64,000 nt of DNA from Arctopsyche grandis. Taxonomy: Eukaryota; Arthropoda; Insecta; Trichoptera; Hydropsychidae. Under the pieces are notes generated by a model. That model did not search any database, was not told where the DNA came from, and was given only the letters and a program-made list of their open reading frames with translations. The stretch covers positions 17,826,256-17,890,255 of the forward strand of contig NC_135357.1 in assembly GCF_051622035.1 (NCBI RefSeq). The letters run 5' to 3'. Below are positions 1 to 13,775 of this stretch, in pieces. Numbering within the stretch: the first letter of the stretch is position 1; each line of letters begins with the position of its first letter. The translations under genes and the position numbers were made by a program.

Positions 1-149
1 ATATCTGCCTCTTACCTAATGTCCATCCACACTTCAGACTATAATATCGTACGTGTAAATTTTTGATACATAATTACAGAATAATGGTAAGAACACACCC
101 AAAATTGTAGCATGGCACGCGTAGATGTGACAGGCGTGTCTTCACGTTA

Positions 150-285
150 TTGTTAATTCGTACTATCTTATAATTTCCACAAGTTTCTCCTACATTTCTT
201 CAAATATGGGAATCACCGCTATCGATCACTGTCAAACCTATATTAATACAAGAATAAAATTAACTGATGGAATGCCCTTCCCAGC
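150..285 (+). mobile_element. Fragment of TIR element family A (copy 1)
   Basis: The stretch with tttctcctacatttcttc, aatatggga and atcactgtcaa also occurs at about 48.2 kb and, inverted, at about 12.55 kb. Those two longer copies carry ends of the type TAAGGGCGAAA. This copy retains only the central part and has no visible terminal repeats. Confidence 0.7.
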
Positions 286-3273
286 TGGAAGCCACGAGGA
301 CGTACATGATGTACGACTGTGTCTTTTCGCTTGAACTATCTGTGTGTTTCCACTTTATGGAGTATGTCCCAAATTCTTTTGAAAATTAAGTTAAATATAT
401 ACATATGTATTTGTACGCACCACGTTTCTTGGCGCCCTCGTCTATTCTAGTGGCGTAATATTATAGTTCTAGAAGGAATTGATTGATTTCTGGAAAGGAT
501 AAAAGGAATCAATGAAAATAATTATGATTAAACTTCGTTTCCCCATATTGGACGAGACTATCTCAACTGCCAAGTCAAATAAAATCAGCTAACTCTGACA
601 AGACATGGCTGATCTGGATTTAATCAGAATCTTGCAAGAAAAATCGAGAAATTTGTCACCGTTTATATATTATATTGTACATATGTATGCTTCACATATT
701 ACGTGCATACATTTTTCGTTAAAACGCACATTTCAAAGCGATTTATAAAACGTTTCCTAATGGTCACATAATGAGACCTAATAATACGTGTATAAATATA
801 TTTATCGGTGAAACATAAATGTGTAATTGCAATGAATCGCACATTTCAATTGCCAATAAACATGCATGCTTCATATTGCACATGCGATGCCGAACGAGTT
901 CAATGTAATAACTGCCACGCTTGCTGATACGAATTTTAATAGATAAATCTTGCAAGCGAAGAGATTTTGAAAAAAATATCTTTCAGATCATTAAATTTCA
1001 TGCGAATTATTCATGCAAATGCAAATTTTTAACTCAATATGCACTGATCGTTGAAATATTCTTTGCAATTCCGTATAGCAACACGCTTTTGTATGGAAAT
1101 GTATATTTTTGGGCTATTTCCGTGCATCGCGTCCATTAACCTTATCGCACATGTGGCGTTGATGGCCTTTGGTGCACTTTTCTCTTAATCGTGGGAAGCT
1201 GGGAAACCTGACAGTTATACATATGTATAAATCAGCGTCAGCCAAACAAAGATTCGGCTCTGGAGCCAAAAATTGCATTGCTGTCCATGCGGTCTTCCGG
1301 ATTCTTACACCCCCAAACTCGAGCCAAGTTTTAACATTGTCTTTTTCCTTGTTTTTCATGTCATCTGAGAAAAGTGACCGGTCGCATAAATCGCTCAATC
1401 GCTCAATTTAATTTCAAGAATCGAATCGTTTAATTTAAATCTGACTTGAATTCTCTGAACCAGTGCCAAGCGTGTTCCATATCGAAGCCCACAATTAAAA
1501 TTGCACCATATGTATTACCTTATAAGTCAGAAATGATATCCCATTTCTATCTACTGCGCAATATAAATCATGAGAGATGTCCTGTTCGTTTAATATGCAT
1601 CACCTCGTTGTTTCTTTTGAACGATTGTCATACATTATCACTCGACGTGATAGGAATACGAGACATGTCACCAATTATATCAACCGAAACATGAGATACA
1701 CTTGAATATGTATATTTTAAGGTCATATTTTATCTCTTCATTTTTTTCTTGATCATTTTTCATCGTTACATGCGACCCCCAGTCAACAGACCGTTTCCAA
1801 TGTCATTGTCACGCACGATGATATAATGTTTGTGCAATTAGTGTGCACTGCACAACTACGATGAATTGATTCATTTATATTCTGCGCACACATTTTTCAG
1901 ACATCGTAAAATTTTGGGCCGCAAACTGAGGAAAATTTCAGTAATAATTCCAAAAATAGATTAAACTAATACGAGTTCGTTTTCCTTATTGTTTAATTTA
2001 AAGAAAGTATACCATGGGAAGAACGCGACGTGGGAATTACACGAGTTCAAATTTAATCCATTTAACGGTCAGAGTTGGACGTAGATTACTTTAATCTTCG
2101 CTACGCTGAAGATTACGACACATTGTATAAATAAATATAATATTTATTATTAATTAAAGACTGATTTTATATTACATACTAACCTTCAGCCTATTTTCGT
2201 CAATGGAATAATAAATTCTATTGCCTTCTTGAGTTTTCTAGAGTAACTCAAGTGCGCAAAATCGTTCGGATATTTTTAGTCATGACACGTGAACACGTGT
2301 GACTATTCATTACATTTTTTTATTTAATTTAATTCAACGAACAAATAACTAAAAAAAGTTTTCGATTCCTGTATCCTGTAATGATGATTCATAATGGTAA
2401 TCGGGAACTTTACAAATGCAAATGTGAAATGCAAAACATTTCATACTTTCTATCATGCACCGCGACACCATGTGACTCATTCGAGTATCCTGGAAAGTAA
2501 ATGCATTTTATGCACATTTCATTTTTGTACTTTGTACATGCATTGAAAAATTTATAACGATGACTTTGTGATCGCCATATTTGTCATTGTGAGAAATTTT
2601 GATTACGAAGCGGAAAATTGTTGTTTCTACCTAGTTACATACATATTACTTATCAATTGCTCACTTGCAACATTTATCAAACTGTCCCATTTATATAAAG
2701 TGCAATAAACAGTATTATTGTGGCTTTTGGCTTGTCAATATTAATTTATGATTAATAAAATTTAATCTAAATTAACTTGCTATTCGTATCGAATCGCGTA
2801 TACACAACTACATTTGCTACACCTTCGACTGTCTCATGCGTGTGTGCGGAACTTGTTTGATCACTTGTACAGTGTTCCTAAAAGTATTTTGGTATCTCAA
2901 ATCTCAACAATTGCTGTTACAAGGCTTTTTATCATATTAATACAACTTTAAGTATCAGTATATTCGGTAAAAGAGCCTTGAATCTTATTTTTTTTAATTA
3001 GCTAGATATATTTTCGAGTAAATATACGTGACATTTCTGCAAAAAAAATGTTGAACTGGCAATTAGGTGATAAGAATATTTTTTTTCCAAGTAATAATGT
3101 ATTTAGGCTAGGTTAGACTAACGTTTAGACCACCACTAATGCATTTATTTAGTCTTATAGATGTTTCACTGAATTTGTAAAATTGTCTATTGCGTAAAAT
3201 AGGCAAAAATTGCCCAATTCGTTAATTGAAAATTGAGAACTTAATTTTGATATATGAAGAATTTTGTTATAAT

Positions 3274-3340
3274 CAGGGCTGTGGAGTTGGATCAAAATTT
3301 ACCGACTCCGACTTTTTGTTATGATTCGACTCCGACTCAA
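3274..3340. repeat. Interspersed repeat remnant (cagggctgtggagt type)
   Basis: It begins cagggctgtggagttgg and continues into two actccgact blocks. This is the look of a short hAT-like repeat common in arthropod genomes. Only the conserved end is recognisable; the family assignment comes from memory of that motif. Confidence 0.45.
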
Positions 3341-3667
3341 AATTGAATGATTTTAGTAAGGTCTACTTTTTTGTACACGTATAAAATTATTAGCAATGAA
3401 AATAATAACGATATCCAAAACATAAAAAATTTTAAAAATCACTTTAAATTGACATGTAACCCAATTTATTGAATTATTGGTGATTAAATAGGTATAAATA
3501 AAAAGTAAGTAAATTAATAATGTATGTGTATGGATTTCATACACAAGCGAATCAATTTAATAAAAAAAAAAACTATGAGATGGAGAAAATCAATCGGTTA
3601 ATCGATCCCATCAAAGTACGTGCAATTCAACAATTTTAATTATAATGTAATTTAATTTCATGATTTT

Positions 3668-3900
3668 GGTTACACGACAATTGGTGCAAGTCCAAAAGGT
3701 TCAAAGACAAAATGTACCCGAAAATTAGTGCACTGACAAAATGTACCCGCGACAAAATGTTCACGCGACAAAATGTCCACGGAAATAATGTTTAAGCGAC
3801 AAAATGTTCAAAAATCCTAAATTTTCCTATTTTAATGGAAAAAGTAACTTCAAAAAGTAACTTTAATGGAAAAAGTAAAATGTTCACGCGAAATGCTCCG
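3668..3900. repeat. Degenerate 16-bp periodic array (aaaatgttcacgcgac)
   Basis: A unit of about 16 bp, roughly aaaatgtacccgcgac, recurs with substitutions and spacing changes. The array starts at a ggttacacgac end that resembles the GGT ends of the Mutator-like elements further right. No coding potential is seen. Confidence 0.65.
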
Positions 3901-3954
3901 ACTACACAACAGTACTTTACATCCTATTGAATTACTTAGCTAAAGCCAAGGTTT

Positions 3955-4135
3955 GTTTCAAAATCAGATAAGTCTCGTGGTTATTGGTCAAAAGTGAAAA
4001 TACAGTCAAGGATGTAAACATCTATGACCAGTTTATATAAAATATTTTAAAAAATAAAAATAAAAATTAAGCTAGTTATAAGTTTTTCCTTGTTCCTGAA
4101 AATTTTCTAAAAACCGACTTATCTGATTTTGAAAC
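3955..4135. mobile_element. Small TIR element with perfect 20-bp inverted ends
   Basis: GTTTCAAAATCAGATAAGTC at 3955-3974 is repeated as its exact reverse complement at 4116-4135, enclosing about 140 bp of AT-rich sequence. That arrangement fits a miniature inverted-repeat element. No clear target duplication could be fixed by eye. Confidence 0.6.
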
Positions 4136-4429
4136 TAGACGGCTCATATAATTATACTATGCCCGCGTAGAAGGCCTAGTTCATAAATTAAGCAACAGGC
4201 TTGCATTTTTCGAGAATTGTGATTTTTTTTGCCTATTTCACGTAATGTAAAATTTCCTAAATTTCGCGCAGCATTATATCATTTAGCTTAACGATAATTT
4301 AATTTGCACAGAATGTTTTATTGATTTTAAGCGTGTTCATGGCTCTTGGCTCCTTTCTTTTGAAAAAAGCACATTATAGAATCGATCAGATTATTATCAA
4401 CGGCTAGACATTCGCGCTCCGTTCCGCTG

Positions 4430-4610
4430 CAAATTTAGAATATTTTCTCCTGTCGAAAAGAGACAGGCGCGTCTTGAGCGTGACGGCACGCGCGCCCCCT
4501 CGTTTGAGAGCCAGTGGAAGGCTGGGTGGCTTCGGTAGTTTCGTTCAACTCACTAGCGGGGTTCTTCTGGTGAGCCAGTTGTTGTCCATCAGTAGGCCGC
4601 AGACCACGAC
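4430..4610 (+). promoter_or_regulatory. Promoter/5' UTR region of the reticulon gene
   Basis: Base composition changes abruptly from AT-rich to GC- and CpG-rich just before the inferred first coding exon. This is inferred from composition and position; no TATA box is evident. Confidence 0.5.
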
Positions 4611-7600
4611 ATGCCTCCGCGCCGCACTTTCAAGAACGACAATGGACGCTCAGATCTGCCCCCACGCGGGCCAGGTAAAACACCTCGCTATCTTCCTCAC
4701 ACCTTCAATTATCTCGATTTACCTGTCCTTTTTCAACGGTGCATTTCCTCGCTGGGGAACAAAAGATGCTCCTCTACTTACTACTACATAGTCTCATCTG
4801 CGTTGTGAATTTACATTTTTTTTGTTTTGCGACTGAATTTTCGTTTACCATTCGAGATATTCAACACACACCATCTTGACGATCCTTTGTGTGGAAATCC
4901 TCGAAAGAGACTCGATGTTTTTTGTTTAGGGTGGGTAGCTAACGATTTCTGTACTATATGTAAGTAGCGTGGTGGCACGCGGTGCTACGTGGCCGATCTG
5001 TCACTGCCACATGGCACACTGATGTGACCCACAACTTCCAACGCTGCACTCCCTGAGTGCCTGGGGCAATAAAATCTCTGTTAATCTCTCACAGTTCATG
5101 CCAATAGTATTCGTTTATCTTTTCTTTGATAGAACTTTTTATTTTAATCGATTTCGATTCGCGAAAGTACATATGCCTTGAAATCACGATGCCACCATGC
5201 AAAATGCTCACTTTTAAACCGGACGGTCCAGTTTTTTTCTGTTAGCAATTTAAAACTTTTCTTTTACGGGCGATATTTAAAGTAATATCAATATGCTCAA
5301 AAGACGAAAATGCAATCTTGTCATTCCAATACCCTTCAGCTTTTGCTGAATTGGAAAAAGTTGTTTGAAATTGCGCAACTCCCAGTTTTATTATATAAAT
5401 TGAATTCTATCACCAAAAACTTTAATTGTTTTATACTGCTAAATTTTTATCAACCGCAAACTCAATACTACGATAAAATTCTCGGTTTGAATTTATGTAT
5501 GTACGTACAGGATACGAATGAACTTCCCGTTGTGAATATTATACCCAGGGCCGCCGAGAGGAATTCCGAGCCCTGGAAAAATAATTCCATACCCTATGTC
5601 AAACGAAAAAAAATATCTTATAGATATATTTCTAATATTCGAAAAATCTATCATATATAACTATTAGAAAAACACATGTAATATGTTAAATGCTATTTTT
5701 TTTAAATAATCTAATAAGAAAGTATGATATAACAGGTACGATTTCACATGGACACAAAGCATGCGCGGATCGAAAAATAATAAACATTTAGCATTAAAGA
5801 AATGTATGTATTTTTATGTAGAATAAATAATATAAAATATTAATATCGATCAGTCGAACGTCCCAACACAGGGCCCCTCAAGTAGTCCGGGCCCTGAAAC
5901 TTTAACCCCAGATTCCCCCCCCCCCCACCCCCCCCTTTCGGCGGCCCTCATTATTATACCTATAAAATCGATAATGAAATATATGTATGTACTGAGCTTG
6001 TTAGCAGTATTACTTACACATTTTTACAAAACGGAAAAATACCTACACCCACGAAATCATCGACTGCCTTGTCTAGATTCTAGAGTGTTTCAAAAATTGA
6101 AGGTCATTTGCTTTTGTTAAACGAATAAGTGAAATCTCCAATGCGTCGCTTCGCGTGTACAATGATTCCGATCATTCGACTTCTGGGCATTTTCCAATTC
6201 ATTGGTCATCTTGGCACTAAAGTATACTGCTGGTTCTGGCAACACTCCCGAGTTTAAATGCACATACGTACATACATCGTTTATTCGATTGTTGTATCTA
6301 GATAATCGTAAAATTAATCGATCACAATTAAACTGATCATTTCAACAACAGTACGTAACTGTAATAAAAAGTATGCTGGTAGAGAAACAAATATCCGTGG
6401 TGATAATATATGTAAATGAAAGCATATCTTGAATTCATTTTAAATGTACGTTTCGTTTTTCAATTGTTTTATTTTTTAAATTATTAATATAAATACAATA
6501 TATATAAGTCACTTGTTCTTTTTGTTAATGTTTAATTATCGTTGCGATCAAATTTGCGCACAAAATTTTCAAACAATGCCAGCTTCCAAATTTCAAATAT
6601 TTTGTAAGTGTTCGAGGCTGGTGAATATTTATGTAATAAATTAATAAAAAAAATTGAAACAGACGCATATTTTATTAGAAAAATAGTGCAGCGCTGGTTG
6701 ATTCAACTTAACCGTATTTCTGCCGGTAACCAAGGGGCTTTGAACTCAGAATTAATTAAATTCTCTTCGCGTTCTTCACCATTCGTTTTCAACGTATGGC
6801 TATATAGTATTATACTTCGAATGATGATAATGCAGTTGAAATTTATTATGCAATTCCGTATTAACGTATTAAAAATATCGTGCTATTGTCATTTGAGAAT
6901 CATTGAAATTTTTACATACATTTTCGCATAAACTATTTATAACTACGAATTCTATAATACCTATTCATAACTAGAATTATTCATAACGTGTAGAGTGTTT
7001 AATGCGAGACTGACGATAAATAAGTCATTTCCAATCTGAAATATATGTATGTAAATATTGACTTGGAAAGTTAACTGGCGTGTTTTTTATTATCTTATAA
7101 AATATATCCAGTCTTAAAAGTTAAATTAATTCATCACTAAGTAACTTCTAAATAATAACATTGCATTTTCATGTTCGACAGTTTCAATCTCATATCCTGT
7201 CAAATTATATTAGTTAGCCGGGTCATTCTAGCTCTCTTCGCAAGTTAAATAATGCCAATACTTTTCTCTATTGTATATGTACATATATCTAATACCTGAT
7301 GATGACAAATATTTTTAGAGGGCGGGTGTAAAATGAGATTTGGATTGATGCAACTATTTATTACCTAAATAATAGTTCTGAACAATTGTTCAGTGTACCC
7401 ATTTCACTTTCGTTTGATCACATGTGCCCAGTGATCTGTAGATTATGAGATCTGAGGGTATTTTGATTTCGAATTAGGTCTTTGGATGTTAATTTTCAGC
7501 ATGTATAATAATGTGTTTGCAATTTTCGTTTTTCAGTGGAGTCGCTGGTATACTGGCGATCTCCGGCGAAGTCAGGCATAGCACTAGGAGCAGGTTTGGT

Positions 7601-8510
7601 ACTGCTCTTAGCGTTGGCCTGCTGCTCCTTGATAAGTGTGCTCGCGTACACATCACTCTTGGTACTCTCGGGTACAACTGCTTTTCGCGTATACAGCTGT
7701 GTACTTCAAGCTGTTCAAAAGACTTCCGATGGACATCCATTCAAGTGAGTATTTCTCCACCGTATATTATTAATATAAAATTCCTGAATTTTTGTTGTAA
7801 TATAAAAAACTTTTCGAATTTAGGGACTTTTTGGAGACTGACTTGTCTGTATCCCAAGAGCGAGCTCAGGAGTTAGCCGTACTCGCGACTGCACACCTCA
7901 ACGCTGCTGCTAATGAACTTCGCAGGTCAGTACATCTATTTTACTATCTTTGATTAAGATGTAACTTATTCTAACATTATGTATTTGAATTTTGCAGATT
8001 ATTTTTGGTCGAAGATTTGGTTGATTCACTTAAATTTGGAGTTTCTTTATGGTGTCTCACTTATTTGGGAGCGTGGTTTAATGGCATGACACTTCTCATC
8101 ATTGGTACTTATTATTTTACTGTCAATTATTATAAATAATTCTATTAGAAGAAATTTTGAATTTAACATTTTTTTATTGCAGGATATGTGGCACTTTTCA
8201 CTCTTCCCAAGGTTTATGAGACCAATAAAGCTCAGATTGACGCTAATGTAGACTTAGTTAGTGCTAAGTTTCAAGAAATCACAAATAAGTAAGTTTATAT
8301 ACATAATTTATCGTTAAAAGTTAATTGAATTTAAGCAAATATAACATAGCTATTTTTGACAGTTTCAATAAAATTTCATATACAACAGCTTAATCCTAAT
8401 TTAACTTACGAGATTGTTGAATTATTAAGGATATTAATGATTTTGTGAATTTCAGAGTAAAAGCTGCAATCCCAATTGGAAAGAAAGGTGAGAGTGAGAA
8501 GGACAAGTAA
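4611..8510 (+). CDS. Rtnl1: Reticulon-like protein, short isoform
   Basis: Six exons give 213 residues: 4611-4674, 7537-7744, 7824-7925, 7998-8104, 8183-8288 and 8456-8510. All introns are GT-AG and the phases agree. The N-terminus is short (21 residues, [10 protein letters not shown]...), followed by the reticulon homology domain: VESLVYWR, a first long hydrophobic hairpin (about residues 35-75), the [13 protein letters not shown] segment, then [17 protein letters not shown] and a second hairpin ([15 protein letters not shown]...FTLPKVYE). The C-terminus [15 protein letters not shown] is lysine-rich, as in other reticulons. Reticulons insert wedge-like hairpins into the ER membrane and shape tubules. 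The first exon is inferred from phase fit, CpG context and a good donor; longer isoforms with other first exons are possible. Confidence 0.9.
5546..5949 (+). mobile_element. hAT-like miniature element, family B copy 1
   Basis: Ends are cagggccgccgagagg and ctttcggcggccctc, inverted relative to each other. The sequence tattatacc occurs just left of the element (5537-5545) and again at 5952-5960, which may be a displaced target duplication. A second copy lies at 39754-40101 and a partial inverted third at about 60370-60510. It sits in reticulon intron 1 and contains a poly-C tract near its right end. Confidence 0.75.
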
Positions 8511-8648
8511 ATAAATGTCCATTCCACGGGCTAATATATACAGCCTGCATACACTCCACTGACTGCTTTACATCTTCGAAAGTATATGAACAGTTTTCCA
8601 AGGTGTAATACCATCATGTGACGAATTAGATTGTTATTACATATTTTA

Positions 8649-8654
8649 AATAAA
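8649..8654 (+). terminator. Candidate polyadenylation signal, reticulon gene
   Basis: An AATAAA hexamer lies about 140 bp after the stop codon. Other AT-rich signals downstream could produce longer 3' UTRs. Confidence 0.5.
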
Positions 8655-8659
8655 GTAAG

Positions 8660-11600
8660 ACTCCACCTGTCTGTCATGTGTCATGTCCTTTGGATAATCG
8701 AATACTTATCATGACTAATGAAATCATGACCAATTTATATACATACATATACATATATATGTGAATTCAATTTGATAGACAGCTACAAGCGCCTCAATTT
8801 TTAATATGAAAATTTCCCCCAGATTTTGTGAACAGTCATTTTTAAAATTAAAAATAAATCTTTTTTTATAAGTCGTGATTTTTTTGCACATCATTTCTCA
8901 TACACACATAATATGCAGTAGTGTAAGTACTTCACCGTAATATTAAATATTTATAATTTTATAAGTTAAACATAACGTATGATTTAAGATCCGTATTAAT
9001 CAAAATGAATGTCACTTACATGTAGTGCTACACTCCTTCCGGCAAATTATCAAAACTGCTAATCATCTATTATACTCCATTCTACTCGGGTACAGTAATT
9101 TGCGATACAAAACATTCCCGCTTTTTATATGACACCCAAAATTTAAATGTTTGCAAGGAAAACACTATTCAAACATTATTCAGGTTTTAATACATTTGTA
9201 TGGCATGTCACAATAAAAGTATCATATAATGTCTTACCCGTTGATGCTTTTTTTAAAAGCAATCATAGAATTTTAGGAATATGAAATAGTGTAAGATGAG
9301 TTACCAGTTTAACTCGTAACTTTCTACATCTGTAAGTAATTTCCTATTCTTTTGTGTAATTTATTTTGATAATCGTAATTTTGAACTTTTGTAAAGCTTT
9401 GAATGTGAGATGAACTATTGGAATGATATTGGATAGTGATATATCGCCTTTTTGTCAATAGACTCATTTATATGGTATACATTTTTTCTAGCTCATTGTT
9501 TGCAAAGCCAGAAATATACTGCCATTTTGTTTTCACAGAATTCTGTTTGAAAATTTGATTTTATTACATTTACTGAGATTATCTAATAATCCTTTAAGAG
9601 TTACTTATTCATAATAATGTAATTTTATCGTTTCAGACTTTTTTCTTAGTAGGCATTTAAAAAGCTTGATTAAAAACAAAAAATAAATTGATTGTGTGCA
9701 ATACTTGTGAATTGTGAGATTAGTGGAAACTCGAAAGATAAAAGTACTAGTTAATATCTGTTTATTGTGAAGGATCAATTCAAATACTCACACAAAATAC
9801 TTTCGTATAATTCTGATTTTATATGTTAACAACATGATCAGTAGTATATGTGTATATTTGTTTTATATTGTTAATAAATTTTATATTTATTACAAAGAAG
9901 AAACTTTTATGTATTCATTGAAACTTAACTAGCTAGCTATAAAATCAAGTACAGCTTAGTTTTGTTTTACTATAAAAAATACCACTTATTGATGGTAATA
10001 TTTTAAAGAGTTATTTATATTTATTGTTTAGGTATACAATATTATGCTTAAATTATTCTCAGTATTTGCTTCTGGGATGTAAATATTATTGTGAAGTCTT
10101 CAGATTTTAGTGTTACAGTTAAAAGTTTTTTTTATCAAAATTATTTACTATTTTTCCTTATAGTATTTCGAAGCGTTAATTTTCATTACTTACAATATAA
10201 TACTATGTATTACTTAATTGTGGTTTGCTTTGTATCACTTACAACTAAATAAATTTGTGATTATGCTTCATATTCCGACTGATATCTAATTTTAACTCCT
10301 TCCTTATTCCCGTTTTCAAAATTTTACTGATAGAACCATTTGCATGAATTTGTGTGTTACGTATATTAGAAAAAATCATGAATTTTCGCCAGGCACTCGG
10401 CACTAAATTATCCAAAATAAGCTTTAAACATTGAATCGTATTGATGTTTTATACCTTAGTTGAAAGAAATTATAATAATAATAAAAAAGTAACTAGCAGG
10501 CTAAAATTCCTCACATCATAAATTTCAAGTCGCCTTTTTTAATTTGCATACTAATCTTTAGTGTAATGATCTCAATTTAGATATTTTTTATAGAAAAATA
10601 TGTCGATTTCAATATTTAAATTGTCATAAATTTTTTAAAATAGATTTATACACTTGCTTATATGCAATGTTACACCTGTATTATCCTATCCATAGTTAAT
10701 TATCCTGCAAATACAACGGAAATAAAAGTAAATGGAAGCTGTAAATATGGAAAATATTTTTTGGCGATTTCATTAAAATTAAGATTATTGGGTATGTATG
10801 AAGGAGTCAGAATATGCAAATTTTGATTAACATTAATTTAACTGTACAATATCTATGTACATGCCTGATGAGAGGGATTTACCAGCCGATGCTAATAACC
10901 AGGACCCAGGTCATATTTTATATTTGAATTGTGGCTAATTTTTATGCTGAAAACTAATAATCAAGAAACCCGGAAAAAAGTTCGGATGTGACCAACCCAC
11001 GACTTTATCTTTGTATGTCTTTAAGGAATATTAGAAATATAAACACCAAAATTTGATAATGAAACACACATACCGGTTAGGGTTTCTTAAAACCCGTCGA
11101 TTCCGGGTCCAAAATCAAATTTATTAAAAACCGCCAAATTTAAAAGATTTATTATTACATAAAAAGTAATGTTATTTTATTTATAAAAAGTAATATTATT
11201 TAGTCAAGTTATTTTATTTATAAAAAGTAATATTATTTAGTAAAGTTATTTTATTTAATTACCCGGCGGGCTCAGGTCCAGGTCAAGTCGAGTCCAGAAA
11301 CCGTAATACTGGCCATGAGAGCATTTTCGATACGAGTTTAAGCACTAATGTAAGGAAACTCACACAAGACAAAAGTTCTACTTCCGGTTGTCGGATTTTG
11401 TTCAAAATATTTTTTTCACTTAATATCAGTATAAATATTATAAGCATAAAATATTAAGAAGATAAAAATAATTTAAAAGGTCAAAATAAAATATTGAAAT
11501 ATGATATACGAATTCAAAGCAAAACCTTACCAACAAAGATAGTACACAAATAATACAAATATAAATTTTCAGCTTGATAAGCTCAGTACTGCGATAAAAT

Positions 11601-11660
11601 TAGTGTGGTACCAACATGTTTTACTTTTCTTATACATACATAGAACGACATCCCACTATG
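8660..11660. other. Intergenic or long 3' UTR, no gene seen
   Basis: Strongly AT-rich sequence without coding-like frames. It may include alternative 3' UTR of the reticulon gene. A short near-duplicate of ttattttatttataaaaagtaa occurs two to three times near 11165-11255. Confidence 0.6.
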
Positions 11661-11665
11661 GATGC

Positions 11666-12032
11666 GGTGCATCCGCTCTAAAATCGCCAGACAAATTGAA
11701 CGACAGATTAACGGACGGCTGCTTTAAATGCAATTCTCGTCTTCTCGAATGATAGATTGCACATCAGATGACGGGTAACCTTTCGATGTGCACAGATGCA
11801 ATTATTAAAATTGAGTTGGATCTTTCAGGCGAGTTTAATAAGGCAAGATTCGGAACTTATCGAATCTTGCCTTATTAAACTCGCCAAAAAGATCCAACTC
11901 AATTTTAATAATTGCATCTGTGCACATCGAAAGGTTACTCGTCATCTGATGTGCAATCTATCATTCGAGAAATCGAGAATTACGTTTAAAGCTGCCGTTC
12001 TGTTAATCTGGCGATTTTAGAGCGGATGCACC
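11666..12032. mobile_element. Giant palindrome (foldback element)
   Basis: Two arms of about 180 bp are near-perfect reverse complements around a loop of about 8 bp near 11853 (gcaagattcg / cgaatcttgc). The outer ends are ggtgcatccgctctaaaat and its complement. An open frame across the right arm is a by-product of the repeat. The whole element would fold into one long hairpin, as expected of a foldback-type miniature transposon. Confidence 0.85.
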
Positions 12033-12372
12033 AAACCCCCCACTAATGGCCTATCAAATTTGATACAAGGATTAAGTATACTGGAATTTTTCGTGAAGAG
12101 CTCACATTTAAATGGCTGAAAAAGTACTGAAAGAAAAATCGTATCGATAAATAATTCAGTAAAAGATCGTATACAAAATAGAATATTTGATTACAGATTA
12201 GTAAAATTAAAAAGTATAAATCATACTGATATAATTTTTACTATTATATTTTAGTTAGTAAGATATCAATTTGGTACCTGTTATAATATAATATTTTTGA
12301 ATTTGTCGTTAATATCAAATTTTGACTCAATATCATAGAAATCGTTATTAGAAATGAGATTTTAAATCACAA

Positions 12373-12675
12373 TAAGGGCGAAAACACACAGAGTGGTACG
12401 TGTTTTTTTTAGACACTTTAAACATGCGAAAAAACCGCAGCACCCCCAGCCCATATGTATAGTACACATTTCCAAAAATCACCCCCTGGAGTGCTTTCGG
12501 TGATATTTTACCCTTGTATTTATCCTTGCTTGACAGTGATCGATAACGGTGAATCCCATATTTGAAGAAATGTTGGAGAAACATGCACTCTGCACGTGCA
12601 ACTACACCCAAATTCGGTTTGAGGAGCACCCACTGTCACAGCGTGGAGCCAAGCATTCAGTGTGTTTTCGCCTTA
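12373..12675 (-). mobile_element. TIR element family A, copy 2
   Basis: Ends read taagggcgaaaacacac and gtgtgttttcgcctta, an imperfect inverted pair. Internally it carries, in inverted orientation, the sequence shared with copies near 150-285 and 48116-48430. It is about 300 bp with no coding capacity. Confidence 0.8.
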
Positions 12676-12865
12676 AGACTTTTTAATTAAACTTTGTACA
12701 ATACATTCACTCGAACATCCTACGTGCATAGCAAATTATGCACCTAGGAACATGTGGGACTAGAATTGCAGTTATTGCTAATTCAAACTAAAATTGTTCA
12801 CAAGTGTGCTCTTGACGTCGGGCCTACTCTATTACAAAAACCGTGGTTAAGGATTTTGTAAGGAG

Positions 12866-13027
12866 TGTGGCGGCTCGCTTATACGACATGGTCGAGTTTG
12901 GTTGCCTTCCTGTGAGTGGGGACCAACCCGGCTCGGTTCGGAGAGCCACTACTCACTCTGTCTTCAGCTGTCATATAATAAACACGTGCATTAACATGTC
13001 AGTCGTCTCATTCGTTCATCCTCCATA
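12866..13027 (+). repeat. 5' LTR of the TRIM
   Basis: 162 bp, near-identical to 13776-13937 and to the solo LTR at 13988-14149. It contains aataaac, a possible polyadenylation signal. Confidence 0.9.
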
Positions 13028-13775
13028 CTGGTGACCCCCGACATCGAGCCACGCAGCCTCGATCAATTTCAACATGCCGCTCATCCCTGCCTCGCCGAGC
13101 CAGGCGGGAAAGCTACCCGCCGCGCCCCCATCGCCATCAACACAGCACGCCGCGGCCCGCGGGTGACAATAAACGAGCAGACACTATCGACATGAGTCCA
13201 GCCAAAACGTCGATGACAGGTGCAAAAAAATGGGGGAGCGAATGAGACGACGATCTTGACAGCTGGATGTGGAGTCATGCGCGATCCACTACACATAGAA
13301 CGGTCATCCAGCACCACAAGACATACACCACCTCAGCACCATCATCATCATCATCATCAAGGCCCCGTCCGTCCCCACGAGCGTCGTCACGCCGAGACGG
13401 GCGGTAGCGCTACAACACCTCCACGAGCCACAACGACTCACAGTCCAGCTCGGAGTATCATCAACCACATCGATGCCCCTGCCGCCCCCGCCGCCCCACC
13501 AACCGACATCAGCCTCGGAAGAGCGGCGCCGCCGCAGCATCGCATCGCATCGGCACGACCATCGGACCACCCACCGTCCTGCTTGCGACGTCACCGCCCT
13601 CGAATCTACCGACCATTCAGGGCGGTACACCTATGTACACAGCGGATGACCCACGTCAACAATTTTTTTTCTCCCCACGTAATAATTTTTTTCTCTTTGT
13701 GTAACAATAATTTTTTTCTTTTGTAAAATTTGTTTCTTTGTAATTTTGGTATCGCTGATGCTGGGGGGGGAGTGA

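Larger units (their letters stand above)
1..4400. other. AT-rich flank without a recognisable gene
   Basis: I see no convincing gene here. Short open frames, such as one on the minus strand at 1114-1398, lack family similarity or a splice context. The stretch contains a fragment of a TIR element family near 150-285, a remnant of the gctgtggag/actccgact type repeat near 3274-3340, a degenerate 16-bp periodic array at 3668-3900 and a small element with 20-bp inverted ends at 3955-4135. It could include upstream intron of the reticulon gene if longer isoforms start outside the window. Confidence 0.6.

Noticed and set aside
1114-1398. 94-codon minus-strand frame
   Set aside because: It lacks splice context and family similarity, and the neighbouring frame on the plus strand is equally open.
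11796-12020. 74-codon frame over the palindrome
   Set aside because: It exists only because the two palindrome arms mirror each other.
13220-13726. 168-codon frame with a His run in the TRIM interior
   Set aside because: The homologous frame in the 52.5-kb copy is disrupted differently, and the composition reflects cat repeats; no retroviral domain is present.
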